Assembly (NCBI GenBank): GCA_016926955.1
Contig: JAFGNN010000091.1
Coordinates: forward strand, 1 to 53,081
DNA length: 53,081 nucleotides
Direction: 5' to 3'
DNA from: Spirochaetales bacterium
Lineage (GTDB): Bacteria > Spirochaetota > Spirochaetia > Treponematales > UBA12059
The notes under the pieces were generated by a model. The model was not told the DNA's origin. It searched no databases and worked only from the letters and a program-made list of their open reading frames with translations. Position 1 is the first letter of the stretch. Each line of letters starts with the position of its first letter. This document shows, one piece after another, positions 8,023 through 17,500 of this stretch. Position numbers and translations under genes: made by a program.

Positions 8023-8059
8023 CCACTGCTCTCGGTGCCTCTGATCCTCGGTGGTTTTT
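8023..8059 (+). terminator. Possible rho-independent terminator of the rpsP operon
   Basis: CCACTG (8023-8028) can pair with CGGTGG (8049-8054, one G-U pair) across a 20-nt loop, followed directly by five T. The stem is short and the loop long, so it is only a candidate, but it lies where an operon end meets a convergent gene. Confidence 0.35.
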
Positions 8060-8076
8060 CCCCGATTCATCCGGCC

Positions 8077-9372
8077 TCACGTCGACAGGCCCCGCTCGTG
8101 GGCCTCGAGCAGCCCCGCGGCTATCGAGGTGAACACCTCGCCTTCCTCCACGCGGCCGGGGAAGAGCGAATCGAGCATGCGGATGAACGCGGGAATCCTG
8201 CACGAGCCGCCTACCCGCACCACCCTGCCGACCTCGCCGGCCTCAAGCCCCGCTTTCGCGAGCGCTGAAAGGACGAGGGCCCCGGCCGCCTCGACGCGGG
8301 AGGCGGCCAGCGACTCGAATTCTCCGAGTGCGACCGGCTCGCGGAAGGAAACGTGCGGCGGGACCTGGAAGGCGATCTCGGCGGCGTCCTCCGACGAGAG
8401 GCGGATCTTGGCCTCATCGATGCGCTCGAAGAGTCGGAAGCCCAGGTTCCGGTCGATGAAGTCGAGTAGCCCGCGCAGCTTCGGCTTGTCGATCGGCCGG
8501 ACTTCAGAGAGCACCTCGCGGATGGACGCGCGGGTGCGCGAAAGGTCGGCGAGGGGCAGGGCGTGGAAGCTGGCCACCTGCCGGGTGAACCAGGCGGGCA
8601 TGTCGAGCCAGGAGCCCTTCATCGTGCGGATCTTCCCTTCCGAGCCGAAATGGCGGATGACGCGCGCGCGCGAAAGATCCTCGTCGAGCAGGTAGCCTCC
8701 CAGATCGAGGCCGGCGTTGGCGAGCGGCTCGATCGAGTCCGATCCCATGCGCGCCACGGTGACGTCGAGCGTGCCGCCACCGAAGTCGAACACCAGGATG
8801 ACGCCACGATGCCGCCCGAGCAGGCTCGTCGCCGCCCCGACCGGCTCCGGCACGAAAGCGACCTTCGTGAAACCGGCGAGCTCCGCCGCGGCGCGGAAGC
8901 GCCCTTCGAGCCGCGCGTCCTCCGCCTCGTCGCTCGCGAGCGTCACAGGCCGTCCGAGCACGACTCCGTCCGACACGCTCCCCGAAGCTTCGTCGGCTCG
9001 GCGTTTCAGCTCCCTGAGAAAGATGCCCGCGAGCGCCTCGGGCTTCAGTCGCTCGCCGAAGACCGTCGTACCTTCGTAGAGCGGATCCTTGAGCGCGAGC
9101 TTCAGGGCCTGGAAAAAGCGGAAACGCTCGTAGAGGTTGCCCTCGCCCTTCCATCGCTCGAGGGCGGCGGCGTAATCCGCGGCGGCCGCGTGGCTGACCG
9201 AGGCGCGCCGGTCCCGCTCGAAGTAGAGGAGCGAAGGGACCACGCCGCCTTCGTCCAGCGCGAGCATGCGGGTCCTGCCGCCTTCCCTGGCGGTCACCAC
9301 CGTGTTGGAGGTGCCGAAGTCGATTCCGTACACGCCGTTTCCTCCTCGCGTCCGCGGGATCGGTCGGGACAT
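8077..9372 (-). CDS. Hsp70-family (YegD-like) ATPase without C-terminal substrate domain
   Basis: A 431-aa protein with the actin-like Hsp70 nucleotide-binding fold: GVYGIDFGTSNTVV (phosphate 1), FVPEPVGAATSLLGRH, VFDFGGGTLDVTVARMG (phosphate 2) and RVVRVGGSCRIPAF (adenosine site). It ends about where the DnaK ATPase domain ends, so the peptide-binding domain and lid are missing, as in YegD-type chaperones. ATG at 9372 has GGAG upstream; the TTG at 9384 would place that sequence inside the gene. It stands alone, divergent from the histidine kinase. No J-protein or GrpE gene is nearby. Substrate unknown. Confidence 0.85.
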   Translation of the reverse strand: MSRPIPRTRGGNGVYGIDFGTSNTVVTAREGGRTRMLALDEGGVVPSLLYFERDRRASVSHAAAADYAAALERWKGEGNLYERFRFFQALKLALKDPLYEGTTVFGERLKPEALAGIFLRELKRRADEASGSVSDGVVLGRPVTLASDEAEDARLEGRFRAAAELAGFTKVAFVPEPVGAATSLLGRHRGVILVFDFGGGTLDVTVARMGSDSIEPLANAGLDLGGYLLDEDLSRARVIRHFGSEGKIRTMKGSWLDMPAWFTRQVASFHALPLADLSRTRASIREVLSEVRPIDKPKLRGLLDFIDRNLGFRLFERIDEAKIRLSSEDAAEIAFQVPPHVSFREPVALGEFESLAASRVEAAGALVLSALAKAGLEAGEVGRVVRVGGSCRIPAFIRMLDSLFPGRVEEGEVFTSIAAGLLEAHERGLST

Positions 9373-9519
9373 CCGCCGCTCCAAAAGGGCGACGCGACGA
9401 CGAAAGGCCGCGGGAGAAGCATTCCCGCGGCTCGAAGGCGAGAGGAAAGCACGGGGAGGGCGTCGGGGTCAAGCGAACGGGAGCGCCGGTTCGGCCGGTC
9501 GCGCGGGACGTGTTGGGCG

Positions 9520-9548
9520 TTGAGAAGCCCCGCGACCTCCGCTATGCT
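9520..9548 (+). promoter_or_regulatory. Candidate promoter of the histidine kinase operon
   Basis: TTGAGA (9520-9525), 17 bp and TATGCT (9543-9548). The predicted start near 9555 excludes the longer frame beginning at 9510 and favours translation starting at 9567 or 9585. Confidence 0.5.
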
Positions 9549-9584
9549 GAAGGGCGGACAGGCCGTATGCGGCCGGGAGGATGC

Positions 9585-11417
9585 GTGGGGAAGTTGAAGC
9601 TCGCGTCGCTCGCCCTCATGGTCGCGCTGTATCTGGCGGCACCTGCCGCCGCCCGGCCCCTCGTGTATGGCCTGGTGCCGAACGCGCCGCCGACCACCTA
9701 TCTGGACGCCGCCGGGAAGCCGACGGGATTCTTCGTCGAGCTCTATTCGCGCATCATGAACGAGCTCGGCATCGAGTACGAGTTCCGGGTCGGAGACTTC
9801 TCCGAACTCTACCCCCTCATGGTCGCGGGCGAGGTCGACTTCTTCACCACGCTGGTGCGGACGCCCGAGCGCGAGGAAGCCTTCCATTTCTCCGACGATA
9901 CCGCGTCGGCCGGCTGGAGCCAGCTCTTCGTCGCCAACGAGACGGAGCTCCGATCCGTCCTCGAGCTCCAGCACCGGCGGATCGGCGTGGTTTCCGGGGA
10001 CCGCAACGGAGCGAGCTTCGGAGTGTACGCGGAGTCGCTTGCCATCCCCTGCGAGCTCGTCGAGTACCAGGATTTCGACGCGCTCGTCGAGGCGGTCGCC
10101 GGCGGCGAGGTTTTCGCCGGGGTGCAGTCCAACTGGTTCGTCGCCGTGCAGACGCGGGTGAAGGGGACGACCATCGTCTTCGCGCCCTTCCGCTCGTATC
10201 CGGTGCTTTCGAGGAAAAGTCCCTTCACCGCGGAATTCGAGGCGATCACCCGGCGCTACGCCGAGCTCGTTGCGGATTCCGGGTCGTGGTATTACGAGCT
10301 GCAGGCCGAGTGGCTCGGCCACGAGCGCACGGAGACAGTGGTGGTGCCGGTCTGGCTCGCGGGCGGCTTCGCGGTCCTGGCGCTCGCCACCCTCGTCTCG
10401 GTCCTGGTCATCCGGGCGCTGACCAGGAAGCTCAGGCTCGCCAACCGCGACCTCGAGGCGAAGGTGCTTGAGCGGAGCGCCATGCTGGTCGAGGCCGACC
10501 GCATGGCCGCCCTCGGCGACCTCGTGGCCGGGCTCGCGCACGAGCTCAACTCACCCCTGCAGGCGGCCCTCTCCGGGATCGACGCCATGGAAGGCCTGCT
10601 CCGCGCCGCGGGTCCGGCGGGTTCCGAGACCCTGGATCCGCCTCCGCGGGCGCCGGATGCCGCGCTCGCCGATTCGCGGGCGGCCCGTCGCGCCGCGCTC
10701 GAGGCGGTCGAACGCGCCGGGTACGGCGGACGGGACGGGCTCGCGGACTTCTGCCTCGCGCTTGGCGTTGTCGACCCGGATCCGGACTTCCTCGCGAGCG
10801 TAGCCGCGGCCAGCCCGGCTGCGCGCGTGTTCGCCCTCGAGCGCGCGCGCGCGTCGATCGCCCTCGATGCCTCCCGCGAGGCGGTCGCCCGCATGGGCGC
10901 GGTGATCGGCGCGCTCAGGATCTACGCCCACCGCGACAGCAAGGGCGGCGCGGTGAGCGGCTCGGTCGCGGCGCAGATCGACGCGGTGCTTTCCCTGCTG
11001 ACGCCGCGCACGCGGGACGCCATCGAGGTGCTCAGGGATTACGCCGAGGTCCCGGACTTCCCGTGCCGGCCGGAGCGGCTCGGCCGGGTGTGGATGAACC
11101 TCGCGATGAACGCCGTCGACGCCATGGGTTCCTCGGGACGCCTGACCGTACGGATCCGGGCGGAAGCCGGCTGGATTGCCGCGAGCTTCTCCGACACGGG
11201 CCCGGGCATCCCCGAGGCGGTCGCGCGGCGCATGTACGAGCCCTTCTTCACGACCAAGCCCCCGGGCAAGGGCACCGGGCTCGGCCTTTCGGTCAGCCGC
11301 GAGATAGTCCGCGACCACGGCGGCGACATCTCGTATTCGGGCAGCCCGTCCGGATCGACCTTCACCGTGCGCCTGCCCCTCGACGCGGGGCCGGGCGGGA
11401 GCGCCTGCCATGGCTGA
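9585..11417 (+). CDS. Membrane histidine kinase with periplasmic family 3 binding-protein sensor
   Basis: A 610-aa sensor kinase. A signal/anchor segment (LALMVALYLAAPAAA) leads a solute-binding-protein-like domain (about residues 25-245: VYGLVPNAPPTTYLD, GFFVELYSRIM, FFTTLVRTPERE). One membrane helix follows (VWLAGGFAVLALATLVSVLVI). The cytoplasmic part has the H-box AGLAHELNSPL, N-box NLAMNAVDAM, and DTGPGIP and GKGTGLGLSVS ATP-binding motifs. About 100 Ala-rich residues separate the H-box region from the last DHp helix, more than usual. GTG 9585 was chosen for the preceding GGGAGG; ATG 9567 is the alternative. It overlaps the response regulator gene by 8 nt. Confidence 0.88.
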   Translation: MGKLKLASLALMVALYLAAPAAARPLVYGLVPNAPPTTYLDAAGKPTGFFVELYSRIMNELGIEYEFRVGDFSELYPLMVAGEVDFFTTLVRTPEREEAFHFSDDTASAGWSQLFVANETELRSVLELQHRRIGVVSGDRNGASFGVYAESLAIPCELVEYQDFDALVEAVAGGEVFAGVQSNWFVAVQTRVKGTTIVFAPFRSYPVLSRKSPFTAEFEAITRRYAELVADSGSWYYELQAEWLGHERTETVVVPVWLAGGFAVLALATLVSVLVIRALTRKLRLANRDLEAKVLERSAMLVEADRMAALGDLVAGLAHELNSPLQAALSGIDAMEGLLRAAGPAGSETLDPPPRAPDAALADSRAARRAALEAVERAGYGGRDGLADFCLALGVVDPDPDFLASVAAASPAARVFALERARASIALDASREAVARMGAVIGALRIYAHRDSKGGAVSGSVAAQIDAVLSLLTPRTRDAIEVLRDYAEVPDFPCRPERLGRVWMNLAMNAVDAMGSSGRLTVRIRAEAGWIAASFSDTGPGIPEAVARRMYEPFFTTKPPGKGTGLGLSVSREIVRDHGGDISYSGSPSGSTFTVRLPLDAGPGGSACHG

Positions 11418-11790
11418 GCGCTCGATCCTGGTCGTCGACGACGAGCCCATCATCCTCCTGGCCCTGCGGCTTTCGCTCGCGACGGCCCTCGGTCCCGGCT
11501 ACCGGGTGGAGACCGCCCCCTCGGGCGCCGCCGCCCTCGCGCTGATGGACGAGCTCGACGCCGACGGCCCCCCGCTCGCCGGCGTCGTGAGCGACTGGCG
11601 CATGCCGCACATGAGCGGCGACCGCTTCCTCCGCGCCGCGCGCGAGCGGTATCCGGAACTCCCCCTCGTCCTCCTGACCGGCTACGCCGACAGGGACCTG
11701 GCGGAAGCGCTCCACCGCGAGCTCTCTCTCGCCGCCAGCCTGGAGAAGCCCTGCGACACGGCCATCCTGGTCCGCGCCCTTCTCGGCTGA
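11410..11790 (+). CDS. Single-domain response regulator
   Basis: A 126-aa receiver domain only. The acidic pair is in LVVDDEP, the phosphoacceptor is Asp62 in VVSDWRMPHMSG, the conserved Thr is in LLTGY and the Lys in SLEKP (Lys113). There is no output domain, so it must act by protein contact, like CheY, or as a phosphorelay member. Its start overlaps the kinase stop, which makes the two a cognate pair. The target is not evident from the neighbourhood. Confidence 0.92.
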   Translation: MAERSILVVDDEPIILLALRLSLATALGPGYRVETAPSGAAALALMDELDADGPPLAGVVSDWRMPHMSGDRFLRAARERYPELPLVLLTGYADRDLAEALHRELSLAASLEKPCDTAILVRALLG

Positions 11791-11821
11791 CGGGAGCTTT
11801 CGAAACAGGAAAAGCCCGTTC

Positions 11822-11882
11822 GTTTGCGAAAACAGCTTGCGTCCTCCCCAACTCCGGGGTAAAACGGTTTAGCAAACCGGTT
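11822..11882 (+). promoter_or_regulatory. Amylase promoter with two LacI-type palindromes
   Basis: TTGCGT (11837-11842), 17 bp and TAAAAC (11860-11865) form a candidate promoter. CGGTTTagcAAACCG (11865-11879) overlaps the end of the -10 box, and a second site GTTTgcgaAAAC (11822-11833) lies just upstream of the -35. LacI/GalR-family repressors typically bind such sites around sugar-use promoters. The regulator is not in the window. Confidence 0.4.
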
Positions 11883-11997
11883 AATCGAGGTCGCCCAACG
11901 AGGTGGCCGCGGTTCCAGGCGCCCGGACCCTATCGGTCTCCGCGCCGCCGGGGCGACGGGGGCTGGAATCCCCCGGGAGACAAAAGGAGGCGTCGAC

Positions 11998-13473
11998 ATG
12001 AAAGGAAGGCTCTCAAGGCTGCGCACGGGAATCGCCGTCGCGCTCGCGCTGCTGGTCCTGGCGTCCTGCCAGGGACCGTTCACGGCGGAAGCCGCGCTCG
12101 ACGGCGAGGCGCCCGCCCGCTCCGCGACCGGCAAGTCCGGCGTGATGATGCAGGGCTTCTACTGGGACGTCCCCGCGGGCGGCACCTGGTACAACACCAT
12201 GAAATCGAAGGCCGCGGGACTCGCCAACATGGCGGGCGGCTACGGCATCGACACCATCTGGTTCCCGCCGGCCTCGAAGACCGACAACGGCGCCTACTCG
12301 ATGGGCTATGACCCGTTCGACTACTATGACCTCGGCCAGTACAACCAGAAGGGTTCCACCGAGACCCGCTTCGGCTCGCAGGCCGAGCTCAAGAGCGCCA
12401 TCGCGACCTTCAAGAGCTACGGCATCAGCGCCATGGCGGACATCGTCCTCAACCACCGCTCGGGCGGCCTCTCCGAGTACAATCCGAAGACCGGCTCGAA
12501 CACCTGGACGAATTTCTCCGGCGCCCTTTCCGGCAAGAGCCTCTGGCACTGGGATTCCTTCCACCCGAACAACTACCATACGGCCGACTCCGGCGTCTTC
12601 GGCGGCTTCCCCGATGTCTGCTACTCCGCGGGCTCGGCCTACACCGACACCAAGACCTGGATGAACTGGCTCAAGAGCACGACGAACGCCGGCTTCGCCC
12701 AGTGGCGCTTCGACTACGTGAAGGGCATCGAGCCCTGGGTGGTCAAGGACATGAAGGCCGCGACGGGCGGCGTCTTCTCGGTCGGCGAGTACTGGGACTC
12801 CAACACCTCGACCCTCGACTGGTGGACCGCGAACGCTAACTCGTCCGCCTTCGACTTCGCGCTCTACTACGCGATGAAGGACGTGTGCAACAATTCGACC
12901 GGTGGCGGCTACCTGCCGAACCTGGTCAACTACACGAAGAGCTTCGCCGCGAAGAACCCCACGCGCGCGGTCACCTTCGTGGGCAACCACGACACGGACG
13001 AGATCTACCGCGACAAGATGATGGCCTACGCCTTCATCCTGACCTACCAGGGCTACCCGTCGATCTGGTGGAAGGACTACTTCGACTACGGCCTCGCCAC
13101 CCTCGGCGGCCAGTGGGGCAACGGCATCAAGCAGCTGGTCTGGGTCCGCGGCAAGCTCGCCATGGCCGCCCCGAAGATCCAGAACCTGAAGACCAATGAC
13201 GGCGACCTCCTCATCTACGGGAGCTACGGCTACTCGACCGCGTCGCCGGGCTACATCGTCGTCATCAACGACCACCCGAGCTCCTGGAAGGGCGCGACGG
13301 TGACCACGGGCAACGGCTACCTCAAGAACAAGAACCTCAAGGTCTACGCCTGGTACTCGCCGGTCTCGGGCCAGAACTACCAGCCCGCGACCAAGTACTG
13401 CAACAGCTCGGGCACGGTGGAAGTCTGGGCGCCGCCGCGCGGCTACGCCGTCTACTCGGTGGACGGGCTCTGA
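11998..13473 (+). CDS. Secreted alpha-amylase lipoprotein, glycoside hydrolase family 13
   Basis: A 491-aa protein with a lipoprotein signal (VALALLVLASC, Cys24 as lipid anchor). The GH13 barrel begins VMMQGFYWD; conserved regions are DIVLNHR (region I), WRFDYVKG (region II, Asp nucleophile), VGEYWD (region III, Glu acid/base) and FVGNHDTDE (region IV). It should hydrolyse alpha-1,4 links of starch or glycogen at the cell surface. The C-terminal beta domain is present (VYAWYSPVS, WAPPRGYAVYSV). A strong AAAGGAGG precedes the ATG. The next lipoprotein gene follows 5 nt later. All catalytic residues are visible. Confidence 0.94.
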   Translation: MKGRLSRLRTGIAVALALLVLASCQGPFTAEAALDGEAPARSATGKSGVMMQGFYWDVPAGGTWYNTMKSKAAGLANMAGGYGIDTIWFPPASKTDNGAYSMGYDPFDYYDLGQYNQKGSTETRFGSQAELKSAIATFKSYGISAMADIVLNHRSGGLSEYNPKTGSNTWTNFSGALSGKSLWHWDSFHPNNYHTADSGVFGGFPDVCYSAGSAYTDTKTWMNWLKSTTNAGFAQWRFDYVKGIEPWVVKDMKAATGGVFSVGEYWDSNTSTLDWWTANANSSAFDFALYYAMKDVCNNSTGGGYLPNLVNYTKSFAAKNPTRAVTFVGNHDTDEIYRDKMMAYAFILTYQGYPSIWWKDYFDYGLATLGGQWGNGIKQLVWVRGKLAMAAPKIQNLKTNDGDLLIYGSYGYSTASPGYIVVINDHPSSWKGATVTTGNGYLKNKNLKVYAWYSPVSGQNYQPATKYCNSSGTVEVWAPPRGYAVYSVDGL

Positions 13474-13478
13474 GAACG

Positions 13479-14585
13479 ATGCTGATGGCGGCGGCGGCCC
13501 TGGTGGCCCTCGCCGCCTGCTCCCCCGGGCGGCCCGACACCGCGGACGGGGCGGCCCCGTGGCCCGCCGGCTTCGTCGCGTACGCGGCGGAGCCCACGAT
13601 CCTCGCCGCGGGGCGCGTCCGGGCCGCCGCCTCGCTCGCTGTGGACCTAGCGACGGGCGAGGTCCTCGTCAGGCTAGCGCTGGAGCGGGGACGGAGCCCG
13701 GTCGCGCTCGACGGAGCGCTCGCCTCGCTCGCGACGGATGAAGGGACGGAAGCCCCGCTCGCCTCGCTGGACGGGGATGAGGCCGGAACCGCGCCGGGCC
13801 CGGGCGAGGCCTTCACGCTCCGCTTCCTGCCCGTCACCGACCCGGCGGCCTACGCGCGCTACGGCCTCGCGGGCGCGCCTTCGGTCGCGTACCGGCTGGA
13901 CTCGCTCTTCATCCGCGACGCGGAGGGGCGGCGGCTTTTCGAAGGCGGCTTCGAGTTCTTCCCGACCGAAGGCGCGAGAGCCGCCCTGCAGCGGGAGTCG
14001 ACGCGGCTTTCCTCCCTCGCGCCCTTCGCGCACTCAGGCGGCGCCGGCGACTTCGCCGCGCGCCAGGCCGCGTACATGGAAGACGTCGGCCTTTTCCCCG
14101 AGGCGCACGGCCACGGGGAGGGAGAGGGCGCCGGCGCGGACGCCGCCGCCGCGCCCCCCGCCGCCGCGCCCCCCGCCGGGCGCTTCGTCCTCGTCTCGGG
14201 CGACGAATTCTGGCTGGACCGCTGGCTGGTCAAGGTTTCACCCTACCGGATCGGGGAGGACCTGTTCGCGCGCGTCCGCGTGGTCTCGAAGACGCCCGTG
14301 CGGCTTTCGCTCGACTGGTCCCGCGTCGTCGCGGAGGCGGGCGGAGCGGCCGTGGCGCCTTCGGGCGTCCTCCGCGAGGCGGCCGGCCGCGTCGGAAACG
14401 CCGTGGATCCTGTGCCCCCGCCCTCGGAACTCGGCCAGAACGGGCGCGCGGAGCTGACCCTGGTTTGGCCCGGCCTCGGCGCCGCGGTCTCGGGCGGCTT
14501 CGGCCTGCGGCTGGACGGCGTCGCGACGACGGAGGGCGTCCCCCTGTTCGGCTCCCGGCTCGACTACGCGATCGAAGCGCGCTGA
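13479..14585 (+). CDS. Lipoprotein of unknown function downstream of amylase
   Basis: A 368-aa protein with a lipobox (LVALAAC, Cys14). It has an N-terminal domain with RVRAAASLAVDLATGEVLVRLAL, a His/Gly/Ala/Pro-rich linker (GHGEGEGAGADAAAAPP) containing a tandemly repeated Ala-Pro block encoded near 14140-14180, and a C-terminal beta-rich domain (RFVLVSGDEFWLDRWLVKVSP). No family was recognised. It starts 5 nt after the amylase stop, so it is probably co-transcribed and may assist starch handling at the surface, but that rests on position alone. Confidence 0.75.
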   Translation: MLMAAAALVALAACSPGRPDTADGAAPWPAGFVAYAAEPTILAAGRVRAAASLAVDLATGEVLVRLALERGRSPVALDGALASLATDEGTEAPLASLDGDEAGTAPGPGEAFTLRFLPVTDPAAYARYGLAGAPSVAYRLDSLFIRDAEGRRLFEGGFEFFPTEGARAALQRESTRLSSLAPFAHSGGAGDFAARQAAYMEDVGLFPEAHGHGEGEGAGADAAAAPPAAAPPAGRFVLVSGDEFWLDRWLVKVSPYRIGEDLFARVRVVSKTPVRLSLDWSRVVAEAGGAAVAPSGVLREAAGRVGNAVDPVPPPSELGQNGRAELTLVWPGLGAAVSGGFGLRLDGVATTEGVPLFGSRLDYAIEAR

Positions 14586-14598
14586 GCCCGGGGCAGCC

Positions 14599-17500
14599 TC
14601 AGCGCAGCGCAACGAGCTCGCGCAGCTCCGCGTTCCCGAGCTTCGTCAGCCAGGTCTCGCCGGAGCCGACCGTGAGCTCGGCGAGCTCGCGCTTGGCGGC
14701 CAGGGCCTCGTCGATGCGCTCGTCGAGGGTGCCCCTCGCGATCAGGCGGTGCACGAAGACGTTCTTCGTCTGTCCGATGCGGAAGGCGCGGTCGGTCGCC
14801 TGGTTCTCCACCGCCGGGTTGTACCAGAGGTCGTAGTGGAAGACGCGCGTGGCGGCCGTCAGGTTGAGCCCGACGCCGCCCGCCTTGAGGCTCACCAGGA
14901 ACGCGCCCGGACCCGTCCCGCGCTGGAAGCGGTCGACAGCCGCGTCGCGCCGCGCCTTCGTCATGCCGCCGTGGAGGAGCTCGGGCTCGATGCCGAGGTT
15001 TTCGCGCACTAGTGGCGCGAGTATGTCGAGCATCTCCACGTACTGGCTGAAGACGAGGACGCGCTCTCCGGCCTCGAAGGCCGAATCGAGGAGCGACAGG
15101 AGCAGCCGCGACTTTCCCGAGCGCGCGGCGTCGCCCGGGCTCTCCTTGTCCCAGTTGCGCGGGTGGTTGGAAATCTGCTTGAGCGCGGTGAGCAGGGCGA
15201 GGACGAGCCCGCTCCGGTTCGCGGGGCCTGCGGACTCGACGGCGGCCATGCCCCGCTCGACGGCGACCTGGTAGAGCGCGGCCTGTTCCGCCGTCAGCTC
15301 GGCGTACTCGGCGATCACGGATTTATCCGGCAAGTCGGGGGCGATGGCCCGGTCGGTCTTGAGCCGCCTGAGGATGAAGGGTGCGGTGACGCGGCGGAGG
15401 CGGGCCGCCGTCTCGGCGTCGCGCGAGACCTCGATGGGAGCGCGGAACTCGCGCGCGAAGTCCTCGAGGCGGCCGAGCCAGCCGGGCAGCGCGAAGTCGA
15501 AGATGCTCCAGAGCTCGGCCAGGTTGTTCTCGACCGGCGTGCCCGTAAGCGCGAGGCGGCGCGCGGCCTTGAGGGTCTTCACCGCCTTGCTCCGCGCGGC
15601 GTCGGGATTCTTTACGAGGTGCGCCTCGTCGAGCAGGGCCAGGTCCCAGTCCCGCGCGGCCAGCGTGGCGCGGTCGCGCAGGAAGGTCTCGTAGGTGGTG
15701 AGGAGCACGTCCGGCTCCGGCCCCTTTTTCACCGCGCGTCGTCCCGCGCCGTAGTGGAGCGCGACGCGGAGCGTCGGGGCGAAGCGCGCGAGCTCGCGCT
15801 CCCAGTTCGTGAGAAGGCTCGCCGGCGCGATGACGAGGGCGCCGCGGCCGAGCTGGCCGCCTTCCTGGAGGAAGAGCATGAGGGCGATGGCCTGCACGGT
15901 CTTGCCGAGGCCCATGTCGTCCGCGAGGAGGCACCCGAAGCCCGAGGCGAAGTTGGCCGCGAGCCAGCGGAAGCCGCGCTCCTGGTAAGGCCGGAGCTCG
16001 GCTTCGAGACCCGCGGGAATCGGCAGCCGGTCGGGCTCGGCCGCCTCGCGACCCTTCGCGAGCAGCGCTTCCACCGCCCCGGCGAAGGCGCTTCCCTCTT
16101 CGACCTCGCCTTCCATGAGCGCCCGGAGCGCCGTATTCGCATCGGGCGCCTCGCGGCGGCGGAGCCGTTCGAGCAGGGCAGCGGCCTCGCCCGGGTCGAG
16201 CCGCACCCAGGAGTCGCGGAAGCGCTGGAGAGCCCGGCCTTTGGCGACGAGGGCCTCGAACTCGGCCAGGTCGACGAGCTCGCCGCCGAGCTCCACCTTC
16301 CACTCGAAGCTGAAGGCGGAGGCCAGGTCCAGCGCCGAGGCGAGGGAGGCCGCGCCGCGCCGTCGCTTCGCGGCGAGCACGGGGCGCGGACGGGCGAGCC
16401 TGGCGAGCTCCTTCGGGAGGACGACGGGCACGCCGAGCCGGGCGAGGAGCGGCGCGGCACCGGTGACGAGGCGGCCGAGCGCCTCCTCGTCGAGGACGAC
16501 GCCCGCTCTCGTCCCGAGGGCGGCCAGCTCCGGCACGAAGGCGGAAAGCAGGGCGGGGAAGGCGAGGGCCCCGGACCCGAGCGAGCCGGCGGCCTCGTGG
16601 ATCGGCACCCGCTTCCCGTCGGCTGCCGCGACGCCCGCCTCGAGGCGGTAGCGGCGTCCTGGTTCGGCCTCCGCGCCGGCCGGCCTCCGCCCCGGCGCCG
16701 AGCGCACCAGGAGCTCGAGGCCGTGGGCGCCCGCGGCGAGCTCGTAAACCGAGAAGCGGGCGGCGAGCGCCGCGGGCAGGGAGCGGAGCGCCGGGGCCCG
16801 CGCGTCGACTTCCGCGCCCTCGAAGAGCGCCCGCGAGACCGGGCTCGCGGCGGCGTAGGCTCCCGTCGGCGTAAAGCGGAGCCGGGGAACGTAGTCCCGG
16901 AGGAAGGCGGCCGCGAGCAGCGCGACGAGCGAAGCCCGGTCGGGGACAGAGCTCGTTCCGCCGCGGACGTTCGATGCAGGCGGCACCGCGGCGGCTGTCA
17001 CCCAGTCCAGCCAGGAGCGGACATCGGCGCCGAAAGCCGCGGGCTTCCAGAGGACCGCGAAGCCGTCCGGTTTCGGGTCGAGCGCAGGGCGGATGGCTCC
17101 CGCGGCGACGATGGCCCGAAGGGCGAGCGCGAAGCGGCGCAGGAATGCCCAGGAGGCGGAGCCCGAGTCCCGGTCGGATTCCAGCGCGAGGACGGCCGCG
17201 TCGAGGGGACGGAGCCGCTCGCCCGAGGGAGTCTCGAAGTCGCAGTGGCGGCCAGTAACGAAAATTCGCCACTCGCCCGTCGCGAGCGCGCGTATCCGCG
17301 CCTCGGCAAGGTCCCCGTCGCCGCGCTTCCGCGCGCGCGGCCTGAGGGGCTCTTCCCAGCCGCGCGCGAGCGCGTGGTGAAACTCCTCGAGGCCGAGGCG
17401 GAGGTCCAGGCCCGCGAGGGGCGGTCCGGGCGGGAGGAGCTTCGGGACCAGGCTTGAATACGGGGCGAGTCGGGGAAGCTCCGACCCCGACACCGATCCG

